A DNA stretch of 64,000 nucleotides from assembly GCA_017484285.1 (NCBI GenBank), contig JAFUTH010000017.1, positions 1 through 64,000 of the forward strand. The letters are read 5' to 3'. This DNA is from Treponema sp. Lineage in GTDB: Bacteria > Spirochaetota > Spirochaetia > Treponematales > Treponemataceae. Shown here piece after piece: positions 15,043 through 22,425 of the stretch (positions are counted from its first letter, which is position 1; every line of letters starts with the position of its first letter). The position numbers and the translations under genes were made by a program. A model generated the notes under the pieces. It was not told the DNA's origin and ran no database searches. It was given only the letters and a program-made list of their open reading frames with translations.

Positions 15043-15270
15043 CTACGCCGCAGTCGCAAAATTCACAACGGAAAGTTCCTGAATGTGCTGTTTTGCAAGC
15101 GCGATAATTTTTTCGAGCTGCTTCACGACATCGCCCGTAAAATGGATTTCGTCGCAAGTCTCGCATTTGTAGCAGGGAATGTTCCGAATGATCAAAACAC
15201 CGCCGTCAAGTTCCACCGCTTCTGTCGTTGTGCTTTTGTAAGTCTCGTTCCCGCATCTGATACACTTCAT
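15043..15270 (-). CDS. YgiT-type zinc-finger antitoxin
   Basis: 75 residues beginning MKCIRCGNETY, with a second knuckle CYKCETCDE: two CxxC pairs typical of the MqsA/YgiT N-terminal zinc finger. The helical C-terminal tail lacks the DNA-binding HTH of MqsA. The ATG at 15270 (RBS AAGGAG) overlaps the toxin stop by four bases. Antitoxin role inferred from the pairing with a DUF4258 protein. Confidence 0.75.
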   Translation of the reverse strand: MKCIRCGNETYKSTTTEAVELDGGVLIIRNIPCYKCETCDEIHFTGDVVKQLEKIIALAKQHIQELSVVNFATAA

Positions 15271-15587
15271 TTTGAACGCTCCTTTCTCGTTTTCAAATCC
15301 GCTTCCCATTTATCAAGACTTGGAATGTAAGCCGTGATAAGATAAATTTTGCCCCCATTCATGCTGACAACGACATGAATATAAGTGTTCGCAACCGCAA
15401 GCCCCAATATAAGGCAACTCGGAAACGGAAAATCTTTCGGGTATTGCTCGATGATTTCGCCGTTGTCGATGGCATTCATGACATCATCGACGGAAATATT
15501 CCGCTCGTTCAACCGCAATTGCCCGTGCAAGGAAATGACGATATTTTCGCTTTTGTTGATTTTCCGAAAATCCTCGATTGTGTACAC
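15267..15587 (-). CDS. DUF4258-family toxin-like protein
   Basis: 106 residues from a GTG start (GGAGG five bases upstream). ISLHGQLRLNERNISVDDVM followed by GEIIEQYP and a beta-rich end with VVVSMNGGKIYLITAY matches DUF4258, a RelE/BECR-like fold that is commonly found with YgiT-type antitoxins. Minus-strand TATAAT (context TGCTATAAT) lies just upstream. Together with the next gene it forms a type II toxin-antitoxin module. Confidence 0.75.
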   Translation of the reverse strand: MYTIEDFRKINKSENIVISLHGQLRLNERNISVDDVMNAIDNGEIIEQYPKDFPFPSCLILGLAVANTYIHVVVSMNGGKIYLITAYIPSLDKWEADLKTRKERSK

Positions 15588-15652
15588 GCATTCCTCCGTT
15601 AGGTGTATTATAGCATATTTTTACAGTTTGCGTGCTAATTTTTTGCACATTT

Positions 15653-15762
15653 GGGCGTTCCCCGCCTGTGGCGGGTCGGGTGTTTCGCACTTCGCTAACG
15701 CTCATTCCTACGCTCACTTTGTTCGCTTCGGAACGCCTACGGCGGTGCTACATACCCTAACG
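15653..15762. repeat. Dispersed repeat family R2, copy b
   Basis: GGGCGTTCC...CACTTCGCTAACGCTCATTC...GTTCGCTTCGGAACGCC...GGCGGTG...TACCCTAACG; same blocks as 8272-8373. Intergenic. Confidence 0.75.
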
Positions 15763-15795
15763 CTTTGCTTTTTGTTAGAATCTGTTTTCATAAAA

Positions 15796-16341
15796 CTATC
15801 TTAAAACCCATATTTCAAAAATAAGAACTGTGAATAAAACCATGAAATAAACACTGGCAAGTATAAACTTCATCGATATGTTCACTAATTTTGCATTTGC
15901 ATCATTTATTTTGGTAATACTTTTTTGTAGTGGAATCAAAGTATCGATAAAAGAATGTATTTGCGAAGATTTCTCGCTAAAATCATTGTAATCCTTTAGA
16001 ATTGCATTTTTGATAGTTGGAATATCTGGCAAACCTGCTTTTGGTTTTCGTATCTGAATATATGAGCCACAAACGAAAGCGATTACAAGGAGAGAAAAGA
16101 CTATGGCATAGACAATGATTATAACTACAGTAAGAATTTTGTCTTTTCCCTTGTCTGCTACATACTCCAATAATATTGGTAATAATGTAAAAAGAGCTAC
16201 AGACAAAATTGAGAATACTGCTTGGATATTCTTTGACTGGTCTGTTATATTTCTCTCGCGTTCTTGTTCATCAGAAAGTTTTTGAAGAGCCAAATCTTTT
16301 ATGAATGAGTAAACGGCGAAATTTTTGTCAGAGTCAGTCAT
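15796..16341 (-). CDS. Membrane protein with three transmembrane helices
   Basis: 181 residues from ATG 16341 (MTDSDKNFAVYSFIKDLALQ). Two adjacent hydrophobic helices (around FSILSVALFTLLPILLEYVA and VVIIIVYAIVFSLLVIAFVC) form a hairpin; a soluble helical region follows and a third helix ends the protein. The layout (helical N-terminus, membrane hairpin, helices) resembles pore-forming effectors of small defence or toxin cassettes, but no family is recognised. Last gene of an AT-rich three-gene cassette; its start is seven bases after the stop of the 49-aa ORF. Confidence 0.6.
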   Translation of the reverse strand: MTDSDKNFAVYSFIKDLALQKLSDEQERERNITDQSKNIQAVFSILSVALFTLLPILLEYVADKGKDKILTVVIIIVYAIVFSLLVIAFVCGSYIQIRKPKAGLPDIPTIKNAILKDYNDFSEKSSQIHSFIDTLIPLQKSITKINDANAKLVNISMKFILASVYFMVLFTVLIFEIWVLR

Positions 16342-16348
16342 ATCTCTG

Positions 16349-16498
16349 TTATTTCCTATTCTTGAATGAAGTGCCATAAACTGGATTTCCGTCATATTCG
16401 GTAACTGGAGATGTCGGCAATGGATGAGACGGTGGAGCAGGTGGAATTGGTGCTGATGGTTTTGTTGTCTGTTCAGTTCTTTCTGCATTTTTAGGCAT
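16349..16498 (-). CDS. Proline-rich small protein (49 aa)
   Basis: Encodes MPKNAERTEQTTKPSAPIPP, APPSHPLPTSP and an end EYDGNPVYGTSFKNRK. The RBS is AAGGGG, eight bases before ATG; the stop is just before the start of the membrane protein gene. The polyproline stretch suggests an unstructured linker or docking peptide. Function unknown. The two flanking genes and spacing support a real gene. Confidence 0.6.
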   Translation of the reverse strand: MPKNAERTEQTTKPSAPIPPAPPSHPLPTSPVTEYDGNPVYGTSFKNRK

Positions 16499-16521
16499 AT
16501 CTATTTCCCCTTTTGTTTTTT

Positions 16522-16758
16522 TTAATTTCTAATAAACTTTTCGCAATCTGCGAAAGATACCCCTTCAGTTGATAAATCAATACAATGAACATTAGCAAGT
16601 ATAGCTTTTTTGACAATATCAAACACCTTTGAAGTTTCAAAATGTGCAATTTCAATTCCATCTGCATATAGTGCAAATGGTCGGTCTTCATAATCTGTAT
16701 GTACCAATGTCCAAGATTTTGACTCTACAATAAGAGCATTGTCAAAAATAAAAGTCAT
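16522..16758 (-). CDS. Small hypothetical protein (78 aa), first gene of a three-gene cassette
   Basis: Begins MTFIFDNALIVESKSWTLVH and is probably alpha/beta. RBS AAGGAG eight bases upstream. It precedes the proline-rich ORF and the membrane protein in one AT-rich operon next to the type IIG restriction gene. Not recognised. Confidence 0.6.
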   Translation of the reverse strand: MTFIFDNALIVESKSWTLVHTDYEDRPFALYADGIEIAHFETSKVFDIVKKAILANVHCIDLSTEGVSFADCEKFIRN

Positions 16759-16868
16759 ATTAAAATCTCCTTTAAAAATAGTATTTCATATTTTTAATAA
16801 TTTCGCTATTGGGAGCATGAAATATTTTTTCACAGGAATAAAAACTTCGCTATCCCCTTATCAAAATT

Positions 16869-19832
16869 TTATTTTGTCAACGCTTCGTACAGTTTGAACA
16901 ACTCCGCCACAATCTCACTTTCTTCCATCCCTTGCTTGAAGCCGTATGCTTGCATCACCGCCTTGTCGTTCTCGCGGTGGGCGCGGCGCAGGTCTGCGGG
17001 CATAAGGGTTTCGTCGTAGAGGTCGGCGAGCGAGGAGTCGGGGTATTTTGCGCGGGCGTCGAGAATCGCCTGTGCCGTCCGCTCGATTTTTGCGGCTTGC
17101 TCTTGAGTGCAGACTAAAGAACAAACGGATTTGCTCACATCTAACGATGTTCGCTCTTCGGAGTGAGTGCCGTTAGGCACGAACAAATCCGTTTGTTTTT
17201 CTTTCGGAAGCACAAACGGGAATGTATTGTAGACGATTTCCTTTGAATAACGATAACGCATTTCAAGTCGTCCTGCCACGGCACGCATCCACGCCATGTG
17301 GACGGAGCTTGTGAGCACGCCGAAATGGTAGAGCGTCGCATTCGGCACAATCTGCACGGCATCGCTTGAAATCGTGTCGCTTGTCGCAAAACCTATTGGA
17401 ACATATTGTCTGCGTTCTGAAGAAACACGGGGAACAATCAGGTAGTCCACGCCATCGCTCTGCGTAATCTGCGCGAACTGATTGGGAACTTTCGCGTAGC
17501 CGTTCGTGGTCTTTGCTTTTGAGGCAAGGCGGAAATTCCGCACCGCCTCCACACGCTCGTAAAGAACTTTGCTCTTTTTAAGCTCCGCGGGGCTTGCGTT
17601 TTTGAGCCACAGACACCACCGTTCCTTGCCGTTTATGAATTCCTCAGCCCCGATGTACGGTCTTATGAACTTTTCGACGGAAGGGTCTTTCTTTAAAAGC
17701 TCCTCTTTTTCCTCTGTAGTAAGCACAAAATTTCCGCCGTCGCGCGGCTGGTTTCCGAAGTTCATCTTCGGGACATCACAGAGCGTTTCTTTCTGTGCCG
17801 TGACGAATGTATCTGAGCCTTCAATCAGATACGGGCTTATATTTGCGACAGATTTTCTGTTGTCGCTGTCAGAGAAAAACAGGACTTTTTCTTTTCTCTC
17901 GAAACTGGCGAACCCGACAATCACGCAGTGAACGGCGGCTTTTTCCGTGCTTTCAGAATCCCATTTGAAAGTCTGGTATGCAAAGTTGATTTTTACTTTG
18001 AGGTCATTCAGAAGCACATTCCACAGAATCGGAACTTGAGAACCCTGACAAATTGAATTTGTGGAAACGAACGCGACTTCTGTCTTTGTTCCCTGAATCA
18101 GTTCCGCGGCTTTCTTGTACCAGCCGCAAACATAGTCCAAATCCTGCACATCCTTTATGTCGCCGAACAAATCCTGAATCTGCTTCTTCTGGTCGCCGCC
18201 TTGCTCCATCATCCGCGCCCCCACGAACGGCGGGTTTCCCATGATGTAGTTGTACTCGTGCGCTGTGCCGTCGGTCTGCGTGGTGAAACCGGCAAAGCCG
18301 GCGAAAAGTGATTGCTGACCATCAGCGCGAGAATTTTGCGAAGCAAAATTCTCGTTGTTAAGGCTTGGCTGGAGCGTGCTCCAGTCAAGCCTTAACGCGT
18401 TCCCCTCAACGATGAACGCATTGGTCGTGAGCGGCAGGAAGTCGATGTTTTGGCTTAAAATCGCCTCGGTTTCCGCGACCATCTGGCTTTCGGCAATCCA
18501 CAGCGCGGTCTTTGCGACCGTGACGGCGAAGTCGTTGATTTCAATGCCGTAGAACTGGTTGATGTGTACTTTTATGAACTCGTCGAAGCCGAACGCCCGC
18601 TCGCCCCTGTTCAGAATGGAAATCACCTTGTTTTCAAGGCGGCGGAGCGAAAGATAGGTCTCGGTGAGAAAGTTGCCGCTCCCGCACGCGTGGTCGAGGA
18701 AAGTGAGCGAGCCGAGCTTCTTCTGGAATGCGTGGAGTTTCTCGGTTTTCTGCTTGGCGGCTTTTGTTGCGCAAATCTCCTCAAACTCGGCGTTGAGGTC
18801 GTCCATAAACAGCGGGTCGATGACTTTGTGGATGTTCTGGATGCTCGTGTAGTGCATTCCGCCCTTGCGCCGCGTTTCGGGGTTCAAGGTGCTTTCAAAG
18901 ACCGCGCCGAAAATCGTGGGGCTGATTTCACTCCAGTTGAACGGGGCGCAATGGTTCACAATGACATCAACGATTTCTTGTGTGAAGTTCGGGATTTCAA
19001 TCTGCTCGTCCTTGAACAAGCCACCGTTCACATAGGGGAAAGGCTTTAGGGTTTCATCATATTTGTCACGGTCTTCGATTTTCGTGTCCAACGCCTTGAA
19101 CAGATTGATGATTCCCGTTCTCAAGTTCGGCAGGTTGAAGCTTTTTATGTAATCCTCAAAACTCGTCCGTGTCTCAAACTGCCCCGCATCCTCTGCGTAT
19201 AAACAGAAAACTATTCGGACACAAAGAATGTTCAGCGAACGGAGCGATTTTTCGTCGGGATTTTTGTATTCGGGCGAAATGGCATCGTAGAGTTTTCCGA
19301 CCAGTTTCCCCGCCTGAATCGAGATTTCTTCCTCGCGGCGGATGTTCTCGTTCTTCTGGTCAACTAAAAATTGCAAGCGGTAGTAGTCTTTTTCCAAATC
19401 TTTGAGAAGCACGGTCTCAAAATCTTTTTCAGGCTCGGTTTTCTCCATATCGTGAATGCGGAACTCGGTGAAGTTAGAGACGACTATCCAACGGCATTTT
19501 TCGGAAAACGGCAGGTTGTCGTTGTACCGTTTTGCCTGACCGAACGGCGACAATTCCGTGCCATCGCTTTGTTTTTCGGGTTTGTCGAGGTCAATCTTTG
19601 TGCCTTTCTGCTCGATTGCAACGCGCGTGTCGGCAAGGTATGCATCGATGAACTTTGTTCCGCCGATTTTGACACGCTTTTCAAAGTCAATTATCTTTTC
19701 AGGCGCGCTCACACCGTAAACCTCGCGCAGGAGCGAAGTCCAAAAACTTTGCGTGTGCTGTTTTTCGTCGCCCTTGTCTTTCCAAAACTCTGCGAATTCT
19801 TTTGCGTTCTTTGCCTGTTCCGTCTGTGTCAT
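16869..19832 (-). CDS. Type IIG restriction-modification enzyme (MmeI-like DNA methyltransferase with fused nuclease)
   Basis: 987 residues. An N-terminal PD-(D/E)xK-like site is seen at about 60-77 (FIDAYLADTRVAIEQKG). The methyltransferase core has motif I (FLDHACGSGNFLTETYL, ~residue 375) and motif IV NPPF (MGNPPFVGARMM, ~535), the order of N6-adenine type IIG enzymes. The C-terminal third would be the target-recognition part. Two palindromic elements lie inside the gene in frame (17121-17196 and 18329-18396), adding linker-like residues. It is a single polypeptide that should both cut and methylate. A dispersed repeat follows upstream. Confidence 0.85.
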   Translation of the reverse strand: MTQTEQAKNAKEFAEFWKDKGDEKQHTQSFWTSLLREVYGVSAPEKIIDFEKRVKIGGTKFIDAYLADTRVAIEQKGTKIDLDKPEKQSDGTELSPFGQAKRYNDNLPFSEKCRWIVVSNFTEFRIHDMEKTEPEKDFETVLLKDLEKDYYRLQFLVDQKNENIRREEEISIQAGKLVGKLYDAISPEYKNPDEKSLRSLNILCVRIVFCLYAEDAGQFETRTSFEDYIKSFNLPNLRTGIINLFKALDTKIEDRDKYDETLKPFPYVNGGLFKDEQIEIPNFTQEIVDVIVNHCAPFNWSEISPTIFGAVFESTLNPETRRKGGMHYTSIQNIHKVIDPLFMDDLNAEFEEICATKAAKQKTEKLHAFQKKLGSLTFLDHACGSGNFLTETYLSLRRLENKVISILNRGERAFGFDEFIKVHINQFYGIEINDFAVTVAKTALWIAESQMVAETEAILSQNIDFLPLTTNAFIVEGNALRLDWSTLQPSLNNENFASQNSRADGQQSLFAGFAGFTTQTDGTAHEYNYIMGNPPFVGARMMEQGGDQKKQIQDLFGDIKDVQDLDYVCGWYKKAAELIQGTKTEVAFVSTNSICQGSQVPILWNVLLNDLKVKINFAYQTFKWDSESTEKAAVHCVIVGFASFERKEKVLFFSDSDNRKSVANISPYLIEGSDTFVTAQKETLCDVPKMNFGNQPRDGGNFVLTTEEKEELLKKDPSVEKFIRPYIGAEEFINGKERWCLWLKNASPAELKKSKVLYERVEAVRNFRLASKAKTTNGYAKVPNQFAQITQSDGVDYLIVPRVSSERRQYVPIGFATSDTISSDAVQIVPNATLYHFGVLTSSVHMAWMRAVAGRLEMRYRYSKEIVYNTFPFVLPKEKQTDLFVPNGTHSEERTSLDVSKSVCSLVCTQEQAAKIERTAQAILDARAKYPDSSLADLYDETLMPADLRRAHRENDKAVMQAYGFKQGMEESEIVAELFKLYEALTK
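17121..17196. repeat. In-frame palindromic insertion in the type IIG gene (element 1)
   Basis: ACAAACGGATTTG (17121-17133) and CAAATCCGTTTGT (17184-17196) are perfect inverted repeats; between them CTCAC/GTGAG and TAACG/CGTTA form further stems. The element encodes QTDLFVPNGTHSEER and onwards without breaking the frame. Confidence 0.7.
18329..18396. repeat. In-frame pair of perfect hairpins in the type IIG gene (element 2)
   Basis: GAGAATTTTGC-gaa-GCAAAATTCTC (18329-18353) and then GTTAAGGCTTG-gctggagcgtgctccagt-CAAGCCTTAAC (18357-18396). Together they encode part of the stretch LDWSTLQPSLNNENFASQNS between motifs I and IV. Confidence 0.75.
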
Positions 19833-19922
19833 AGAAAGATTATAGCGGATTTTTAGGAAAAATTATAGTCTGCGAGAAGAATGCGTGTATTTTTGCGAAA
19901 ATGCAGTTTCAGCCAAGCGCAA

Positions 19923-20042
19923 GGGATTGTAGGGGCGCGAAGCGTTGCGGAGCAATGGAGCGCGGTTAGCGCGTAACCCCGAAAAGCCCGACCGCCGCGT
20001 TACGGAGCGAAGCGAAGTAGCGGCGGATGCGCCCAATTTTCC
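19923..20042. repeat. Dispersed repeat family R1, copy b
   Basis: GGGATTGTAGGGG, GCGGAGCAATGGAGCGCG, GCGCGTAACCCCGAAAAG, CCCGACC, then GCGAAGCGAAG; matches 3437-3565 block for block. Fills the gap between the type IIG and ATP-grasp genes. Confidence 0.75.
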
Positions 20043-20060
20043 TCTTTCAATTTTCCGTTT

Positions 20061-21401
20061 TCAGTTTCCCACCACCCAAGTGTCCTTAAATCCGCCGCCT
20101 TGCGATGAGTTCACGATGAATGAGTCGGGGTTGCGCGAAAAACGGGTGAGTCCGCTCTTCCAGACCATCGGTTCGTCTGCCATGAGCACGAATGCCCGTA
20201 AGTCCGCCTTTCTTGGCACGCACTCTCCGCCCTCAAAGATGTCGATGTCCTTGAAGTCAATCACTTCCTGTGCGATGAATCGGCGCGGGTTTGCTTTTAG
20301 GAGCGCGATGAAGTCCGCTTTTTCTGCCTTTGTCATTTTGCTTCCGAACACCACGCCGTAACCGCCCGCCTCGGCGACATCTTTTAGAACGAGCGTGTCG
20401 AATTTTTCTAGCACATACTTCATATCGTTTTCGTAGTAGGGAAGATAGGTCGGCGCGTTTTGGAGAATCGGCTCTTCGCCGAGGTAGTATTTGACCATCT
20501 TCGGAACGAAATAGTAGATTCCCTTGTCGTCGGCGACTCCGTTTCCCGGCGCGTTCAAGAGCGCAACATTGCCTTTGCGGTAGATGTCGTAGATGTGCGG
20601 AATTCCGATTACCGAGTCTGCGCGGAAGTTCATCGGGTCAAGGAAGTCGTCCGAAATTCTGCGGTAGACCGCCCCGACTTTCTCTTTTTTGCCCGAATAG
20701 TCGATGAAATAGAGGCGATCGTTTTCAACGGTCAGTTCGCTCCCCGTGGCAAGGTGCGCCCCCGTCTGCTCGGCGAGATAGGAATGCTCGAAGTACGCGG
20801 CATTGTAGCGACCGGGCGAGAGAATCACCGTATGCCCGCCCGTGTTCACCGTGTCCATCGTTTTCCGCAAGAGGCTCGCATAGTTTCGGTTGTCTTCTAT
20901 ATGAATCTGCTCGAAGAGACTCGGCGCGCTTTTTCGGCACAAGTCGCGGGCAATCATCGGATAGCTCGCTCCCGACGGAATCCGCAAGTTGTCTTCAAGA
21001 ATGAACCACGAGCCGTCTTTTCCCTGCACCAAGTCGATTCCAGAGATGTGCGCGTAAATGCCTTTTGGCGGTGTCACGCCCTCGCACTGGGCAAGGTAGC
21101 CGCTCCCCGCGTAGATGAATTCTTCGGGAACAACGCCGTCCTTTACGATATTCTTTTCGGCGTAGATGTCCTTGATAAAGCAGTTCAACGCCACAACGCG
21201 CTGTTTTAGCCCGCGCTCCAAAAAAGCGAATTCGTCCTTTTCAATCACGCGCGGAATCATGTCGAAGGGGAAAAGCTGTTCTTTGAAAGTGCCGTTTTTG
21301 TAGATGCCGAATTTCACGCCGTACCGCGCAAGCAATTCGTTCACCGAGTCGGTGTTGCCGCACGCTTGTTCGCAAAGTTTTCTGAATTCCGATGATTCCA
21401 T
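20061..21401 (-). CDS. Circularly permuted ATP-grasp peptide ligase (COG2308-like)
   Basis: 447 residues. FEQ-type and ATP-grasp blocks seen in order: GVTPPKGIYAHISGIDLVQG, WFILEDNLRIPSGASYPMIA, VILSPGRYNAAYFEHSYLAE, NAPGNGVADDKGIYYFVPKM and LVLKDVAEAGGYGVVFGSKM; these are typical of the permuted ATP-grasp family that partners alpha-E and transglutaminase proteins. It should join carboxyl and amino groups using ATP to make a short peptide. ATG 21401 has GAGG five bases upstream. The leader holds a terminator-like hairpin and the promoter a GAACGAAAG element, as for the alpha-E operon. Confidence 0.85.
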   Translation of the reverse strand: MESSEFRKLCEQACGNTDSVNELLARYGVKFGIYKNGTFKEQLFPFDMIPRVIEKDEFAFLERGLKQRVVALNCFIKDIYAEKNIVKDGVVPEEFIYAGSGYLAQCEGVTPPKGIYAHISGIDLVQGKDGSWFILEDNLRIPSGASYPMIARDLCRKSAPSLFEQIHIEDNRNYASLLRKTMDTVNTGGHTVILSPGRYNAAYFEHSYLAEQTGAHLATGSELTVENDRLYFIDYSGKKEKVGAVYRRISDDFLDPMNFRADSVIGIPHIYDIYRKGNVALLNAPGNGVADDKGIYYFVPKMVKYYLGEEPILQNAPTYLPYYENDMKYVLEKFDTLVLKDVAEAGGYGVVFGSKMTKAEKADFIALLKANPRRFIAQEVIDFKDIDIFEGGECVPRKADLRAFVLMADEPMVWKSGLTRFSRNPDSFIVNSSQGGGFKDTWVVGN

Positions 21402-21430
21402 ACGCACCTCGATAAAAAGTCAAAACGAAA

Positions 21431-21464
21431 AAAGGCGTTCCACCGAAATTGATGAAACGCCTTT
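21431..21464 (-). promoter_or_regulatory. Terminator-like hairpin in the ATP-grasp leader
   Basis: Minus strand AAAGGCGTTTCATC / GGTGGAACGCCTTT followed by six T, ending about 20 bases before the RBS. Counterpart of 14948-14981. Confidence 0.6.
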
Positions 21465-21474
21465 GCTCGTAAAA

Positions 21475-21514
21475 ATAATGCCATATCACGCGGATTTGGT
21501 CTATTGAACGAAAG
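21475..21514 (-). promoter_or_regulatory. Promoter with GAACGAAAG element (site 4)
   Basis: Minus strand: CTTTCGTTC (21514-21506), 25 bases, CATTAT (21480-21475). The stretch TCTAT-N-GAACGAAAG is shared with site 3. Confidence 0.6.
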
Positions 21515-21538
21515 TTCTAAGTTCTTGCATGTAAAATT

Positions 21539-22204
21539 CTAGAACTTCGTCTTTTTGACTTCTGCGAGCGGAATACAGGTAATCCCCATATTCTTCATGT
21601 CAAAGATGTTTGCATCTGCAACTTCCTTTGTTTTTGCAGAGCACGCATCCGTACAAATGACTGTGTTGTAATCATAGCTCATGGCATCAGCCGCCGTTCC
21701 GCGCACGCAGTTGGGGTATTGAGTTCCCGAAAGAATAACGGTTTTTACTCCCATTCGGCGAAGAATCATATCAAGTTCAGTCTGAAAGAATCCGCTGTTT
21801 CGGCGTTTGCTTACGATGATGTCTCCTTCCTCTGGTTCAAGACCTTTTACGATTTCACAGCCCTTTGTTCCTGGCACACAATAGCCTGGCTTTCCGTCAG
21901 TAAAGAGCGGAATTCGTGGTGCATCCACATCAACGCCTGTCGGACGATGTTCACGAATGATGTAAATAATTGGCCAATTTTGAGAACGACCATATTTTAT
22001 CAAATCCTGAATCGTCGGAATTGTGGGTTGCGCACCAGCAACACAGAGAACTGCGCCTGGCAGAACAAAATCATTCTGCATATCGATGACCAAGATTGCG
22101 ACATCAGATTTGGGCGGATTTGAAGAAGAAGATTTCTTTGGGGCGGTGAATGCCATAGAACCAAACATAAGCAACAGTATACACAAAGCTGCAATTTTTT
22201 TCAT
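21539..22204 (-). CDS. Exported isochorismatase-family cysteine hydrolase
   Basis: 221 residues with a signal peptide (MKKIAALCILLLMFGSMAFTA). The mature part is an isochorismatase/nicotinamidase fold: catalytic Asp in VIDMQNDF, Lys in IVSKRRNSGF, Cys in SGTQYPNCVRGTA, and the family end VICTDACSAKT. Most relatives are cytosolic, so export to the periplasm is unusual. Probably an amidase; substrate unknown. A terminator-like hairpin lies in the leader as for the ATP-grasp gene. Confidence 0.8.
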   Translation of the reverse strand: MKKIAALCILLLMFGSMAFTAPKKSSSSNPPKSDVAILVIDMQNDFVLPGAVLCVAGAQPTIPTIQDLIKYGRSQNWPIIYIIREHRPTGVDVDAPRIPLFTDGKPGYCVPGTKGCEIVKGLEPEEGDIIVSKRRNSGFFQTELDMILRRMGVKTVILSGTQYPNCVRGTAADAMSYDYNTVICTDACSAKTKEVADANIFDMKNMGITCIPLAEVKKTKF

Positions 22205-22231
22205 ACGATACCTCGTTTTTAATGAAATAAA

Positions 22232-22273
22232 AAAGGCGTTCTCTTTCGCTCTAGAAACGAAAAGGAACGCCTT
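22232..22273 (-). promoter_or_regulatory. Terminator-like hairpin in the isochorismatase leader
   Basis: Minus strand AAAGGCGTTCCTTTTCG / CGAAAGAGAACGCCTTT followed by a T-run; same outer stem (AAAGGCGTT/AACGCCTTT) as the hairpins at 14948-14981 and 21431-21464, but without the GAACGAAAG element upstream. Confidence 0.55.
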
Positions 22274-22389
22274 TGTTGTGCGTTATTATTACGATTTGTA
22301 AAAAAAGTGTAAAGTCGACTTTGGTTTACTGTTGAGACAGTAGGTAAGGCGTGTGAAGGTGATAACACCGCGGATAGTTCCTCGTTCCA

Positions 22390-22419
22390 TTGGCATTTTC
22401 CGTCTTTTTTCACTATCAT
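22390..22419 (+). promoter_or_regulatory. Promoter of cobK, leaderless
   Basis: TTGGCA (22390-22395), 18 bases, TATCAT (22414-22419). The predicted transcription start coincides with the ATG at 22426. Confidence 0.5.
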
Positions 22420-22425
22420 AGCTGT

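Noticed and set aside
20460-21209. Plus-strand ORF of 249 aa opposite the ATP-grasp gene
   Set aside because: The minus strand holds the conserved enzyme; the plus-strand frame is a shadow.
22205-22425. Cobalamin riboswitch upstream of cobK
   Set aside because: The region lacks the B12-box sequence and is mostly the leader of the divergent isochorismatase gene; cobK appears leaderless.
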